From positions 477,652,669 to 477,716,668 of the forward strand of contig NC_057862.1 in the NCBI RefSeq assembly GCF_019393635.1: a stretch of 64,000 bases of DNA, in the 5' to 3' direction. A model generated the notes under the pieces. That model was given only the letters and a program-made list of their open reading frames with translations. It ran no database searches and was not told the origin of the DNA. A program made the translations under genes and the position numbers. The DNA comes from Dromiciops gliroides (taxonomy: Eukaryota > Chordata > Mammalia > Microbiotheria > Microbiotheriidae). Shown one piece after another: positions 24,060 to 36,448 of the stretch (positions are counted from its first letter, which is position 1; every line of letters starts with the position of its first letter).

Positions 24060-24310
24060 GAGACCTCAGAGTCCAACCCACACACGAACAGAAATCCCCT
24101 TTACAATATTCCTAAAAGCTGATCATCTAGCTTCCATATGAAGACCTTTGGCTAAAGAGGATTCACTATCTCGTGAAGCAGATCAGTCTACTTTGGGACA
24201 ATTCTAACTGTAAGGAAAGTTTGTTCGTTTTACAGAGCTCCAAATCTGCCCAAGAACTCTTCATACCTCTCCTAATTCTGGCTTCTGGGGACAAGTTAAA
24301 AAAAAAATTA
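24060..24310 (-). mobile_element. CR1/L3-type LINE relic
   Basis: Starts 'agacctcagagtccaaccc' and includes 'ttctggcttctggggacaagttaaa', the pattern of the antisense CR1/L3 3' end. The open frame across it (24173-24496) is judged to be chance. Confidence 0.5.
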
Positions 24311-24639
24311 CCACCCAATGAACCATATTCTTCTTCATTAATATGGTTTTCCTTGAAGACTCCAAGTCTATGCTCCATAGGCATCAGAGACATAACGAAG
24401 AGAATTCACCATCTCCCCCAACCCTCACTCCCTTCCTACTCTTCCTTTTGGTTGAAGACACACTATTTCTTCTGGTCACCCCAGATGACAACCTAAAAAT
24501 CACCTTCAACCCTTTCCTTTCCCTCCTCCCACCCACATCTAATCAGTTGTTTACAAGTCTTAACAAATTCTACACCCACTAAATATATTTGCATTTGACC
24601 CCTTTTCTCCACAAATATATCACCCTAGATCAGGTCCCT

Positions 24640-25180
24640 TATTACCATTTACCTGGACTCTTGCCCTAGTCTTCTTGCCTCATTTCTTCTCTCTCCAATA
24701 CATCACCCACATAGTTGTCAAGTGATCTGATCACAGCTCCCCTCCTGCAGTTGCCCCCTATTGCCTCTAGGATAAAAATTTTCATTCTTGTTTAGGTTTT
24801 AAACCCCTAACTAATATGGCTCCATAGCTACCTTCCCAGTTTTATTGTGCATTATTCCTTCACACTATACATTCCATCCAAACTATCCAACTCATTGTTT
24901 CCCTGCATGAGATGTTCTGTCTCCAACTTTCATCTCTAGTTTGCTTCAAAGCTCAGCTGAAATTTCCAAATCTTAAGGAAACCTGTCCCAAACCCTCAAC
25001 TCACTAGGAAACACACACACACCCAAATTACTTTGTATATATTTTGTATACACATTTACTTTTCTATGTTAGTATTATTTCCCACTGTCTGAAGGCAGGA
25101 ACTTTTCAATTTTGTCCTTCTCTAACACCAAGCACGGTGCCTGGGAATATAGTCATTGCTTAATAAATGTTTACTGAAGT
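24640..25180 (+). mobile_element. L2 LINE 3' end
   Basis: Sense L2: 'ccccctattgcctctaggataaaa', 'caaagctcagctgaaatttcc', 'ggtgcctgggaatatagtcattgcttaataaatgtttactga'. Adjacent to a (CA)n at 25010-25020. Confidence 0.85.
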
Positions 25181-25524
25181 TTAGCCAGACTCTAAAGCCC
25201 TGCAAAGAAGAATTACTTATTAACCCATTTTGTGATTGTAGCAAAGACTTAATTGAGTTGAGTATACCAGTGCGTTCTGGATATGTACTGAGGACCCACA
25301 CTGGAATAAAGTGACTAATTCTAGGAATCTCAGCACACCTAAAGTGAGCTGACTTGTACTTATGTTTCAGGTATTGTTCAGTACTAAAGAGCAAATATTG
25401 AGAACAGTGTTTCATTTCAGAAGGAAATCCCCCATGAGTTTTTATTTCCTTTCATTTTCCCACTTTGAGTCAAGGTTATACACAGTTTAGTTCCCCTTTC
25501 TCCATTAGAATGAATATAGCTGGA

Positions 25525-26290
25525 TCAGTCTGATTCGACTTTAAGAGAAGAAGGATTGATTATCTGTGGTTGGTGGGCCTTTGACTCATACTCTAGTAAG
25601 AGGTCTTCCATTGCATCAAAGCCTTCCTGGTTAAAAAGTCCAAAGGTAATGAAACTTGTCACATCTCTATTATCCAAGGAACTGCAGTGGGGTAATATAA
25701 AATAGAAGGTGGGTAAAGAACTCAGTAACTGCCTTTAAGTACTGGTGAGGCAATTTCTCCCAGTCCTGATCATAGTGGACTGGCACATGCAGTAACTTTA
25801 TTGAACACAATTTCATAACATGAATGAAAATCCCATAAAGAACAAAGACATAGGGTCAGCTAGGTGACGCAGTGGATAGAGCACCGGCCCTGAGAGCACC
25901 GGCCCTGGATTCAGGAGGACCTGAGTTCAAATCTGGCCTCAGACACTTTACACACTTACTAGCTGTGTGACCCTGGGCAAGTCACTTAACCCCAATTGCC
26001 TCACCCCCCCAAAAAAATCACTTCAAAAAGAACAAAGACATGATCCATGAAAGTGGAGGCTATTAATGATTTAGTTAGGTCTCTGGCCTGATCAGTAAGG
26101 TCAAAATGATCACTGGGTATCATCAATAGGTCATCTAAATTATTATAACCAACTTGCTGCCTTATGTCATAAAAATGATCCTTGGTTCTTAAAAGTTATG
26201 CCAATGGAGTTCTAACAGGTTCTAAAATTCTGGAAAGACTTCCAAGTATAATCATAGTAACAGATTTGTGCCTGCTACCCAAGGACGAGT
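25525..26290 (-). pseudogene. Degraded intronless coding relic (unidentified)
   Basis: Minus-strand sequence with protein-like character. After removing the SINE at 25852-26026 and one copy of its target duplication, one frame stays open from about 26195 to 25682 (about 107 codons). It reads LDDLLMIPSDHFDLTDQARD and later VHYDQDWEKLPHQYLKAVTEFF. After a frameshift, about 50 codons follow (NRDVTSFITFGLFNQEGFD...) to TGA at 25527-25525. A further piece with a stop (TAA) lies upstream. AATAAA follows at 25446-25441. The absence of splice sites suggests an old processed pseudogene. I do not recognise the parent, and chance openness is not excluded. Confidence 0.4.
25852..26026 (+). mobile_element. 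WSINE-type SINE with internal duplication
   Basis: 15-bp target duplication AAAGAACAAAGACAT at 25837-25851 and 26027-26041. A 15-bp tandem repeat of gagcaccggccctg(a/g) lies in the head at 25879-25908. It interrupts the coding relic on the minus strand. Confidence 0.95.
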
Positions 26291-26681
26291 CTGGCTAAGT
26301 ATGGAGCTCATCGCCACAGCTAGCCAATGGTGATTTCTTTATTTCGTCAAGACACCCCAACCAATTCCTTTCAATAGTTTCATTTTCTGACCATGCTCAA
26401 TATGACCCCTGTCACCTAAACGCTCATGTCTTAAGCTATGATTTTAGTTTTTGTAGGTGGAATTCCCATGGGACTCTAAAGTTACTGGGATTGGGTTACT
26501 CATAAAGAAAAGTCATATTGACAATGACTAAAAGTTATTGCAAGTTTGGGGATATTCTGGGCCCCCTCCATTAGTGAAATAGCTGTTATAGTCTTGTCTA
26601 AAGAGCACATTCTAGTGAGGTAGATCTTCTTAGAATTGGTATGTAATTAAATGCTCTGAAATTTTATAGATTTAAAAACTT

Positions 26682-26834
26682 GGGGGGGGGGGGAAGGGGA
26701 GGACAATGAGGCTTAAGTGACTTGCCCAGGATCACAGAGCTAGTTAAGTGTCAAGTGTCTGAGGCCAGATTTGAACTCAGGTCCTCTTGAATTCAGGGAC
26801 GATGATCTTTCCACTGCACCATCTAATTACCTCC
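26682..26834 (-). mobile_element. WSINE-type SINE
   Basis: Antisense copy, 15-bp duplication TAGATTTAAAAACTT at 26667-26681 and 26835-26849. Confidence 0.94.
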
Positions 26835-27276
26835 TAGATTTAAAAACTTAAAATGAGAGACACATTTATATAGCTTCCTAGCTAGCTATTAAGTCATTTT
26901 ATTCATGAATTGGGTGAGGGAGGAGGGAGTAGAAATGATTACCATAGCATTCAGGTAGCATGACTAGAGTAATACTTGGATGCAAGTTCTATCTCTTGAT
27001 ACACACTAGCAGTGCAAATATGTAATACATTACTTACCAAGAAAAAGTTTCTACATCAATGAAAACGTAGGTCTTAACCATGCCTACTTACTCCTCATGC
27101 CCTCCTCCCCCCAAAAAACACTACCAGATTCTCAACATCACCATTTCTAACATAAATCCTCTCCAACCTACTAGAAAAGGTGCTTAGGATCTATACTTAA
27201 TCTCTACAGGGTTTAAAATCCATTTCAAATTAAGGAGGATAAATGGAAGGTTGTATTTGGGCCACACCATACTTTT

Positions 27277-27447
27277 TTTTTGTTTTTTTTTTTTGTTTTG
27301 TTTTGTTTTTTTAGTGAGGCAATTGGGGTTAAGTGACTTGCCTAGGGTCACACAGCTAGTAAGTATTAAGTGTCTGAGGCCGGATTTGAACTCAGGTACT
27401 CCTGACTCCAGGGCCGGTGCCCTATCCACTGCGCCATCTAGCTGCCC
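27277..27447 (-). mobile_element. WSINE-type SINE
   Basis: Antisense copy, 15-bp duplication CCACACCATACTTTT at 27262-27276 and 27448-27462. Confidence 0.95.
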
Positions 27448-27739
27448 CCACACCATACTTTTAATCATGTTGTAATACCATTTTGCCTGTTAGGCCACTT
27501 TAGTCTTGAATATTTCATATGGGTTGTATATCACCACAGAGACTACACCTGGACAATATTCTGATTTATTCAACAAAATCCAACATACAGCCTTTATCCT
27601 GTCAGCACTGGCCCACCTCCAGGAACATAACCAGTATGTCAAGTTCAGAGAGTATACATTTAATACCTATACATGTTCTATAATCTCTTTATAGACTAAA
27701 AAATAATATAGCTCAAACTCCCATTCAATAAAGAAATCT

Positions 27740-28340
27740 TTCTATAACATTCCTGACAGATAGTCATATGGCCTTTGCTATATGATATGATGATATATGA
27801 TATATGATAAAAGTCATTCCTTAATGAAAGTCCATTTCCTTGTTAGACCTAAGGGTTCCAATGGAACTTCCACCTGTTTGTTCCTAGCGTCTGAGGCAAC
27901 ACACAACAAAGTACTTCTTCCCACATAATAGTCTTTTCAAATATTGGAGGCTATCATTCCTCCTCTTTATATTTCACTATTCTAAGCAAGTATCTCCAAA
28001 ACTGTCAACTGTTCTTTTCACAACGTCTATACTCTTAACCAACCTGATCATCCTTCTCTGAATGTACTCTAATTAATAAGACTCTCTTAAAATATAGCAT
28101 ACAGTACCGAATATGTTAACAGATGTAGGCTGATTAGGGCAGAGTACAATAGAATGAATACTTCTTTTAACTGGGACACACATTTTATTTTTTTTATCAG
28201 CTTCATTAGATTGTTGGTTCATCCTGTGACCCTAGTAAACTAACCAAATTGTCCAGATTTGGGGATATCATCTTACCTTCTTTCCCCATCCAAAAGAATT
28301 TAAATGGATCTGCAAAATATTGTCCTAGACTGACAACCCA
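27740..28340 (-). mobile_element. CR1/L3-type LINE relic
   Basis: The stretch containing 'gatcatccttctctgaatgtactctaatta' and 'agtaccgaatatg..aacagatgtaggctgattagggcagagtacaatagaa' resembles antisense CR1/L3 sequence 5' of the 24.06-kb type fragment. No frame survives. It may extend to about 28.6 kb. Confidence 0.55.
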
Positions 28341-29529
28341 GAGGTAGCTAAGGATTTCACATAGTTCCTGGGATTCTTATTCTATTTACTGTGAAGAAAC
28401 TCAGGCTTTCTAATAGTGCCTGAAGTACCTTTGAAACACTAAGACACTGGTTAGCCCTGAAAGGTATAACTGTATCCTTACTTTTTCTGCACATTATCAT
28501 CTATAGAACTTAACTAGGAGAACTATGTGCTATCAAACATTTAAATTCAGGCAATTCTCTGAAGGGCTTTAATATCCAAATCATATTGTCTGTACCTAAA
28601 ATCACAACTTGCAGAGACTACACTAGCCCATTTTTCACCTTGTTTAACTTTCCAATCCATCATATAACTAGTTTCAAGATAAAAAAGCTAATACTCTGAA
28701 GGAATCTGTGTTACACATCCTTGGCAAAGGAAACTGCCCTAACTAGCTATCCAGCCCCAATTGGATCTTATAAGGCTAATAATCTACATGTGATAAGTCA
28801 GTTTGAGCCTCAGCACAGGAGAGGATAACTTCTTCAACAAACCACTCTGAAAGACTGAAGAGCTGGGAGAAAAATAAGAACAGACTATTCTACATTCAAT
28901 CCTGTAAAAAAGATACTATCGCCTCGGTGATGTGAATTAAGCAAAAGCTTCTACCTGTAAAGTCCATTGTTTATTCCTATTCACTTGTCAACTCTGCTCC
29001 TACCAAGAGATAGAATCCATCAGGACAGCCCATGACTACTCATTTGATCTTACACAAGGTTTTCAACCTCTGTGGAATACTAGACATGGTCACGTTTGAC
29101 AGTAACCATCAGTTCAGTTTGTCATATCCTCTTTTCTGTCTTCCAGGTCAATTCATATAACCTTAATAACACTATACAGAAAAACAACTTTGAAAGATTT
29201 TAAAACTCTGACTAATTAATGCAACAAGCAACCTCACTTCCAGGAGACCAGAGATGAAGCTTATCCTTAACCCTTCTAAGAGGTGAAGGATTCAAGTTGC
29301 AGAAGACATGTATTTGTGAACATGACAAATTTGTAGATTTATGATTATGATTATCTGCTACAAGCATTGTGTTAGGTTTTGTTTTTGTTTGTTTTTTCAC
29401 TGAGGAAGGAGAGGGAAGAAGGGAGCTTTTAATAGTATTGCTAAAATGGGGGGAGGGGCACTGAGACATTTTTTAAATGAACATTACTTCAAAAGGAAAC
29501 AGACAAGCAGGCCAGCTTTTAAAGTAACA
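28341..29529. other. Unannotated DNA below the MEMO1 3' UTR
   Basis: No SINE and no recognised gene. The first 300 bp may be a continuation of the CR1/L3 relic. Confidence 0.5.
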
Positions 29530-30309
29530 TGTTGAATTTATTATAACTTTTTTTAAAGCAAGCAGCACATAAAAGATTCGGGGTTTCACATATAATCCTT
29601 TTTTCTGTTCTTTTTGTATAAAGAAATATTAAGTTCAGAATAAAAAAAATAAAAATAAACTTCATTTAATGTTAGCTCATCATCCCAGGATGAACAGACA
29701 GACCAAATTAAGTAACCTAAATCTGTATCAGTACTGACCTCCTACTAAAATAAATGGTTCATTCTAGTTAATTGCCCTTTACAAATGAATTCCTTCCCCT
29801 CACCCCCATTTAAAACAACCCCTCTTTCCCCCATTGTGACTTATACTTTTGCTACTTTCCAATCTCTCAGTGCTACCTTTATAACCCCATTGCTCTATGC
29901 CAACTTGGTCAATCTCCAAGCTGACCTTTAAACAATTTGCAACAAGCTAAGGCTCTGTACATAAGCCCACAACAACAAGTGGAAGAAGCCTAGAAAGCCC
30001 AAACTGAATCTGGCAGTCTACTAAATTTTTCTGCACTTTCCAAACTGTCATTACAAAATTTTATGGGTTGGAAAATATCTCTGAGGCCATCCACAACCAA
30101 CAAATGAATTAATGATCCCCTCTATGATATCCCCAACAAATCATCATACAGCCCTCATTTAAGACAAGGGAATTGAATTCAGATTAACTGCAATAACAAC
30201 CTCCGTCCCAAAGATGGAAATATAACTTAGTCCAGCCCAAAAGACATGATATAACAAACTTACTTCCTCTCAGTAAGAAAAAGCAGAATTAAGGGGCAGA
30301 ATGTTGTAA

Positions 30310-31075
30310 CTGCTTTTGAGGTCTCTTTGTTGGTCAATTTTGCTTAAATGTTTTTTTGTTACAAGTGGGGTTTTCTTCAGAGCAAGCACTCCCAAATTCT
30401 TTCAACTAATCCTCATATGGCATGGCATCAAAGCTCATCACCCTAGTTACCCTCCTATGGTTGCTCTCTAGCTTATAAGTGGCATCTAAAATGGAACACA
30501 AGACTTCAGGAATGGACTAAAAAGGGCAGAATGCAGAGCTGTCATCATTCGTGAATGCTATTCCTCACTTTATTTAACCTAAGACCAAATTAACTTTTTT
30601 GGCCAGTTATATCACACCTTTTAAGCTTGTAGTTAACTAGCTCAACCCCCATCCTTTTCAAAAGAATTATCTACCCACACTTATTCCATCTTGTACTTAT
30701 GAAAATTGACTTTCAGAACGGAAGTATAAGTCACTTATCCCTATCAAATTCATTTGACTAGAACTGGTCCAACTATACTGGTTGAAATCTTTCTGAATCC
30801 TGATTATTTCATATACCTCCCTATTTTGTGCCATCTGCAAAACTGATAAGTATGGCTTCTATGCCTTCACTCAAATTGATAAAATGGTCAAATAGCAGAG
30901 GGTCAAGCCTTGAGACATCTTTATAGAGAAGTCTCTAGACTCTGTCACAACTAGCCGAATCAGCACTTCAACCCACGTGACCAGCTGGCTCACAGGAGAT
31001 ATCTTCCTGGGATCTCTATGGAGGCCCTGCCCTAACATTGAATTTAACCATGTCCCTGGGGTACATGGGCAACAG
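30310..31075 (-). mobile_element. CR1/L3 LINE relic inside probable MEMO1 3' UTR
   Basis: Antisense CR1/L3: 'gtgccatctgcaaaactgataagtatggcttctatgccttcactcaaattgataaaa' is the complement of the RT FADDTK region of this family, and the sequence continues collinearly on both sides. Heavily decayed. Confidence 0.75.
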
Positions 31076-32034
31076 AATAGAAGCATAAATCAGGGTATAT
31101 TAGTTGAGATAGAAGTCTTCTTTTAAAAAAAATATTAATAATTCACACACATATAACTTACTTTAAGATTTACAAAGCTTTTCTCTTTAACAGAGATAAT
31201 GAATACTCTTGGGCTGATTAAAGAGGCTCAATCTGCTCTTAGGTGACCTACCATAGCTAATTATGGCTCTTTAAGATCAAGAAAGTTCCACAAAGAAGAA
31301 TGGCTGACCAACTAGCTAGGAAACTGCCTCCGTTGGTCACGCTTCTCTTAAAACAGCTACTTTCCAAAGTGTTTCTTATATAGACAGCCATAATAAAGAT
31401 TTTTCTCAGTATCTGGAAAAACATTATATCTTAATACTTCAGATCCATATCCTTTACTGGATAGTTTAGATAAAGCAACTAGACCAGATCTACACAATTC
31501 CATACCAACCCTAGTTTTCTTGACCTATCTGGTGTCACACACTGCCTCATTATGATGACCTAGATGGTTTTATGTTCTATTCTTACAACAAGGCTTTGTT
31601 ATTTAACCATGACAGGCCTTCCTGATGACATTTTTACTTAAGTTGATATGAAATACATCATAACATAGGTGGTAGAGAAAAATGAACACTCATAGGTATA
31701 TTGGGCAATGCAAAGAAATCAATATATGATGTACCACAAATGAAGTACAAAGTAGGTAATAAAAGGTCGATTTAACCATGTTATATACAGTTTAAAAATG
31801 CTTAAATCTGTCCAAAAGCTATAGACTTTTTAAAGGCACATAAACTCTATTAGCCTAGATCCAACATTTTAGAACTAATTCCATTTAGCTAATACAAATC
31901 AACTGCTCTCTTTATATTATTATAACAAAAAAAAATCTTTATACTATGAAGAAAAAAGATAGCACCTTATACTTCAATCACTTAGCAGTTTTAACTTGTT
32001 TTATACAAGTGACACCAGAACTGCCATGGATTAA

Positions 32035-32215
32035 GTTCATAGAACCATAAAAGTTTAGAGCTAGAAGGAACCTCAGATGTTATCTAGTCCATATTATCTA
32101 GTTCATTTCTTAAGAAGGAATTGAGGCTCAGAGTGGTTAACTTGCTCAAGGATACAGAGGTGGAAAGCCAAGACTAGAAATAAGGCCTTCTATCTCATCC
32201 AGTGCTCTTTCTCAA
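32035..32215 (-). mobile_element. CORE-SINE/MIR relic
   Basis: Antisense: 'agaaccataaaagtttagagctagaaggaacctcagatgttatctagtcc' and 'gaattgaggctcagagtgg'. Inside the probable MEMO1 3' UTR. Confidence 0.75.
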
Positions 32216-34261
32216 TTACATGATATTTATATAGTGTAAAATGATGCTGATCAAGTTATCAATACAGATATTCTCCATTTAAAGCAAATTTATTTTTACC
32301 AGAATACCAAATTTCCAGAATTGACAAAGTAGGGCACTAAGAAATTTCAGGCTGGGTTATAGTGGCACTCACTACTGAAGTGTGCTACAGTAGCCCAACT
32401 CTCTGAGACACCGTAAATATACACCACCATCCCCCCCAAAAAAGAGAAGTAGTTGCACTAAATTCTAGGAGGTATAAGTGTGGAGCCAGGGGATTCCCAG
32501 GCATGGCAGATGTTCCTGTGTTCTTGGAAAAGGGTAGAGGTGATTAGGGAAGATCCTACACTTCAAAAAGTACTATAAAAGCAGTTTCTGTACTACAATG
32601 CCAGCATTTAACAGGCCTGGCCACCATCTTATCCTCTTTCTTTAAAAAGGAAAGCAAAACTCATCAAACTGGAAAACTTTTCCCAGAAAATATATTGAAA
32701 ATTTTGTAATAGCATCACTGGGAGGGACAATGATTGGCTTAAAAAAAATTAATATATCACAATCAAATCAATTAATTTTTATATAATTCATTTAAAACCA
32801 TAAAGCAAAAGATAATATCCTGCCAACTCCTGCCCTCCCAAATTCCCTATGAGCACATGCCAGGATTTAAATTCTTGATATGTGATCTAATGGCATACTT
32901 TTCCACAGAGATGCATATGACACTTTTACTCCATTTAGAAAGGTTATTACCATTTTAATCACTACTTGGGTAGAAAAAATTAAAGCTTGATAAATAACAA
33001 AATCAAATATTTGAATACATTTGGTGCAAGGCACCTAAGTATTGTGCTTGTCAGACATTGTATTGTATTGAAGATTTTTAAATTGAATCCAATAGATTGG
33101 AAACCAAATACTAGACTATACTAACGCAATCTAGCACACACAGGATGGACAAATAATAACCACTACCATGACATTTTTCAGTCAAATTAACTCTAATTTA
33201 GTCAAAATTAATAGAAAAGAAATAGAATTACTATTTAAATGGTGGAATTGTAGAAACAGTAAGGGATTTTTACAAAATTGTTTCTTACAGAGAAAGATGA
33301 GTACAAGACAAGGTTGAATTTTTTAAAGCAGTGGAACACAATGGCAACTATTTGGTGATAATTATAAAAGACAAGAAGTGTTCCACAATCTTTGCAAACT
33401 AGCGTCTTGCAAATAATTTTTGCAGCTGGAGGGCTAAATTTAAATGTAACATCTACTATTAACATGGTATTTAGTGACAAAAAATTTATTTCACATACCT
33501 AAAAGCAATTTTGGCATACTGTATGTAGCTTTGAAAAGCCAACTTGTAAATAACATTATAATAATTTCTGTAACTGAAATAGTCTTCATATAAATATAAA
33601 ACACATCCTAAACTATCTTACAAAGGAGCTGTTTTCCAAACTGAACATAAAAATTCTAAGATGAAGTTAATGAGAAGCAATCTACACATATACCACAGAG
33701 CAATAAGTTTAAATCAGACTAATTTGAGTTGTGTAGCCCTTTATTAGCAACTAAAATAGAATGTATCTGTTGTACAACACGGGTAGTAGTTGACTATACT
33801 GGAGATTTATTATATTCTAATACAGATCATTTATAAATGCAATTTTCATTATTAAAAAGCTTCCACCCTTTTTTGTTTCTTTACAATTTGCAAAACTATT
33901 CTGAAAGCTGAATATATGTGCACAGGTCTGCAAAGAGTGCAAATTTAGAATATGGTAAATGCTTTACAGGTTGTATTTGAAGGACCATCTGCCACCATGA
34001 CTTTACATCCATCATCACTTTTTTAAATCATAAAATACTTTGATGCCAGCCTTCCTTCCATTGTCCTAAACAAGAAAGCATTTTATAATGAGTTGAAATC
34101 AAGGAAGGACTACACCTACTAGAAAAGAAGAGAAGAAAGTTCTATTAATTTTGAGGTTTCAGTATCCCCAAAGACCAGGAACTGTATCTTTGTAAGGGCT
34201 AGGCTGGGACCCCATTTAAAGAATGAGTATGTGCAGGTGGTATCCCTGAGTATTCAGAGCT

Positions 34262-34393
34262 TCAGTGGACTGTAAGTGCTCCAGCTGCATAACTCACTGA
34301 ACTGTCTTGCCAGTTTCTACACTGGCTTGACTGGGCATAATTCAAAAATGAAAAGCTCATATTCATTCCATTCTTCTGGAGCTCTGTGATAGC
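34262..34393 (-). CDS. MEMO1: MEMO1, last coding exon and stop codon (residues 255-297)
   Basis: This is the terminal coding exon of MEMO1. The acceptor cttctctttag precedes GCT, and the frame runs 43 codons to TGA at 34264-34262. It begins AITELQKNGMNMSFSFLNYA and ends YAAGALTVH, the usual MEMO1 C-terminus. The four exons together give 151 complete residues after Ser146, which fits the usual 297-residue protein exactly. The exon continues without a splice site into the 3' UTR. Canonical splice sites and an intact frame make this the functional gene and not a retrocopy. Confidence 0.97.
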   Translation of the reverse strand, partial: AITELQKNGMNMSFSFLNYAQSSQCRNWQDSSVSYAAGALTVH

Positions 34394-34924
34394 CTAAAGA
34401 GAAGGGAAGAAAAAAAAAACATAGTTAGAACACAAATTATACATAAAGTGAGAATTGTTAAAATAAGCAATTAGTGATTTAATCTCTAATTTCATTGATA
34501 ATTTCTAAGTCTCTTTACCTTTCACCCTTCTTTTTTTGTTGTTTTTGGTTTTGTTTTTTTAAAAAGATCTGGGGCTTCTTTCATAATAAATAGGTTTGGT
34601 AAATAATATTCTGAGGGTTTTTTTCTTCAAAGGTCATTCCCCAAGTTAGCAACTATTATTACTGTGAAAAATACTATCACCTTGTCATTTGTCCAAATGA
34701 TAAATCTCAGTCACCTTAAATTTTAGCTCCTCATTCTCCCTGTATTTGATGAGGCTATTCCTAATATACCTACCTTCAGGTCCTCATTAATTTTAGCCTC
34801 AAAGATAAATTTCTATTTTACCCTTGAACCATAGTTCAAGTCTTCCATAGAAGACTTTTCCTTACCAGAGCTGAATACAATAAAATACTGGTTCAGTTCA
34901 GGTTCATCTATATTTTGATGCCTT

Positions 34925-35010
34925 GATTTTCAAAATTCAAATGAGATAATATATGCAAAGTACTTTGCAAACCTTAAATATCCATAAATCTCAGCTGTTG
35001 TTCATTTTTA
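34925..35010 (+). mobile_element. MIR 3' fragment
   Basis: 'aaatgagataatatatgcaaagtactttgcaaaccttaaa', the MIR 3' portion only. Confidence 0.6.
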
Positions 35011-35044
35011 AAATATATAAGTTTAGTCTCAGTATTAACTGGTT

Positions 35045-35190
35045 CACTCAGAAGCAATTCATTCATTTAAAAAGTACTTAAGTGGTAGGTGCTGTGGATA
35101 CAGGGAGAAAACTAAAACAAAGAAACCAGTTCCTCAAGGGACTAATATTCCACTAAGGGAAATAATGTGTAAATATAAGTAAAGAAAAAA
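35045..35190 (-). mobile_element. L2 LINE fragment
   Basis: Contains 'ggtaggtgctgtggatacagggagaaaac' and 'cagttcctcaagggactaatattcc', antisense L2. Confidence 0.65.
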
Positions 35191-35250
35191 TATTAAATAC
35201 AAAATTTTGAGGAAGCAGTAGCAAGTAGGAAAATCAAGAATGGACTTATA

Positions 35251-35408
35251 TTGGGCAGCTAGGTGGCGCAGTAGATAAAGCACTGGCCTTGGATTCAGGA
35301 GGACCTGAGTTCAAATCCAGCCTCAGACACTTGACATGTACCAGCTATGTGACCTTGGACAAGTCACTTAACCCTCACTGCCCCACAAAAATTAAAAACA
35401 AAAGAAAA
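35251..35408 (+). mobile_element. WSINE-type SINE in MEMO1 last intron
   Basis: Duplication AGAATGGACTTATA at 35237-35250, with one mismatch at 35409-35422. Antisense to MEMO1. Confidence 0.94.
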
Positions 35409-35724
35409 AGAATGAACTTATAAATGAGGTGGCACTTGAGTTAAGAGGGGAAAAAATTAGAGTTCATTGAGTTTGGATTCTTTAAAACTGCCAATATACA
35501 ACCCTGTAGGCAATGCAAAATGCTTAAATCAATATGTTCCCTCTGTACCAACCACAGTGACCATATTACTTGCAACCACCTCCTTAAATATCTTCAAATG
35601 ATTTCTTATTGCTCTTCAAATTACATTGGGTATCAAGGTTCTGATGTGTCAAACTCTCCCCATCCATATCCTCTCCTTTATGTTAAATTTTCCAACTATA
35701 AAACAAAACTTTAGATGATGAAAG

Positions 35725-35850
35725 AAATGTCAACAATCATCCAGTTTAAGTCCTTCATTTTTGCAAGGAAGAATATGAGGTAAAGCTGCTAACAGGTCAC
35801 ACAGTTAGTGAAACCAGTACGAAAAACCCAAATCTGCTGGCACCTAATCA
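35725..35850 (-). mobile_element. MIR relic
   Basis: 'catccagtttaagtcc', 'ggtcacacagttagt'; diverged antisense copy. Confidence 0.6.
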
Positions 35851-36204
35851 GATTCTGTGTCCCTTCTTCTCTCATCCCTATTTACTCCAATTATTTGTTC
35901 TACATCTTTTCTGCCTTCCTAATTAAGTTTCCTATTCTTCCTTGAAAGATATCTACCTACCCATCTCTCTTACTGTTTTACTGCCTCTCTAAAATTTCGC
36001 TCACCAAAATTCTTGGTCCTTTCTCCTTCTTCAGATATAGCTACAACATAGGAAGGTTCAATTATATACCTTGTTTAAGACAGTTCCTAAAGAACAAGAA
36101 TTAATCTTTTTTTTTAATTCTACTTATAACCTATAAAAATGTAGCTTCTAATCAAAATAGATCTTTGAAAGAACATCTTGTTAAGAGTTTGCAAAAGGAA
36201 ATGG

Positions 36205-36390
36205 GATTTGATAGAATGTTAGAGCTGGAAAGAAGCATAGCTATCTAGTCCAATCCTTTCATTTTATAAAGACAGGAACTCAGAAGTAACCTAAAGAGTA
36301 GGACTGGCTTGCTAAAAGTTATATAACTATTATGTGGCACAGCCAGCAATAGTTCAGTGTTACTTACGCAACTCTACTTACATTCTCTCA
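36205..36390 (-). mobile_element. CORE-SINE relic
   Basis: 'atgttagagctggaaagaagcatagctatctagtccaatcctttcattttata'; antisense, diverged. Confidence 0.7.
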
Positions 36391-36448
36391 CTGAGATGAC
36401 CAATAAGTCTAAGACTCCATTGTACTCCATTCTGATAACACTATAACT

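Larger units (their letters stand above)
29530..34261 (-). other. MEMO1: Probable MEMO1 3' untranslated region (maximal extent)
   Basis: Sequence downstream of the MEMO1 stop on the minus strand. Poly(A) signals AATAAA (tttatt on the plus strand) occur at 33806-33811 and 33740-33745, giving a UTR of about 0.45-0.55 kb. Another at about 29538-29543 would give about 4.7 kb. The whole 27.46-35.25 kb stretch has no WSINE-type SINE, although these average one per 1.5 kb just beyond it; that fits a transcribed or constrained region. It does contain an old CR1/L3 relic (30310-31075) and a MIR-type relic (32035-32215). The true end cannot be fixed without transcript data. Confidence 0.5.

Noticed and set aside
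30310-31075. A 71-codon frame (30871-31086) as a MEMO1-adjacent gene.
   Set aside because: Lies in an antisense CR1/L3 relic and has no support beyond chance openness.
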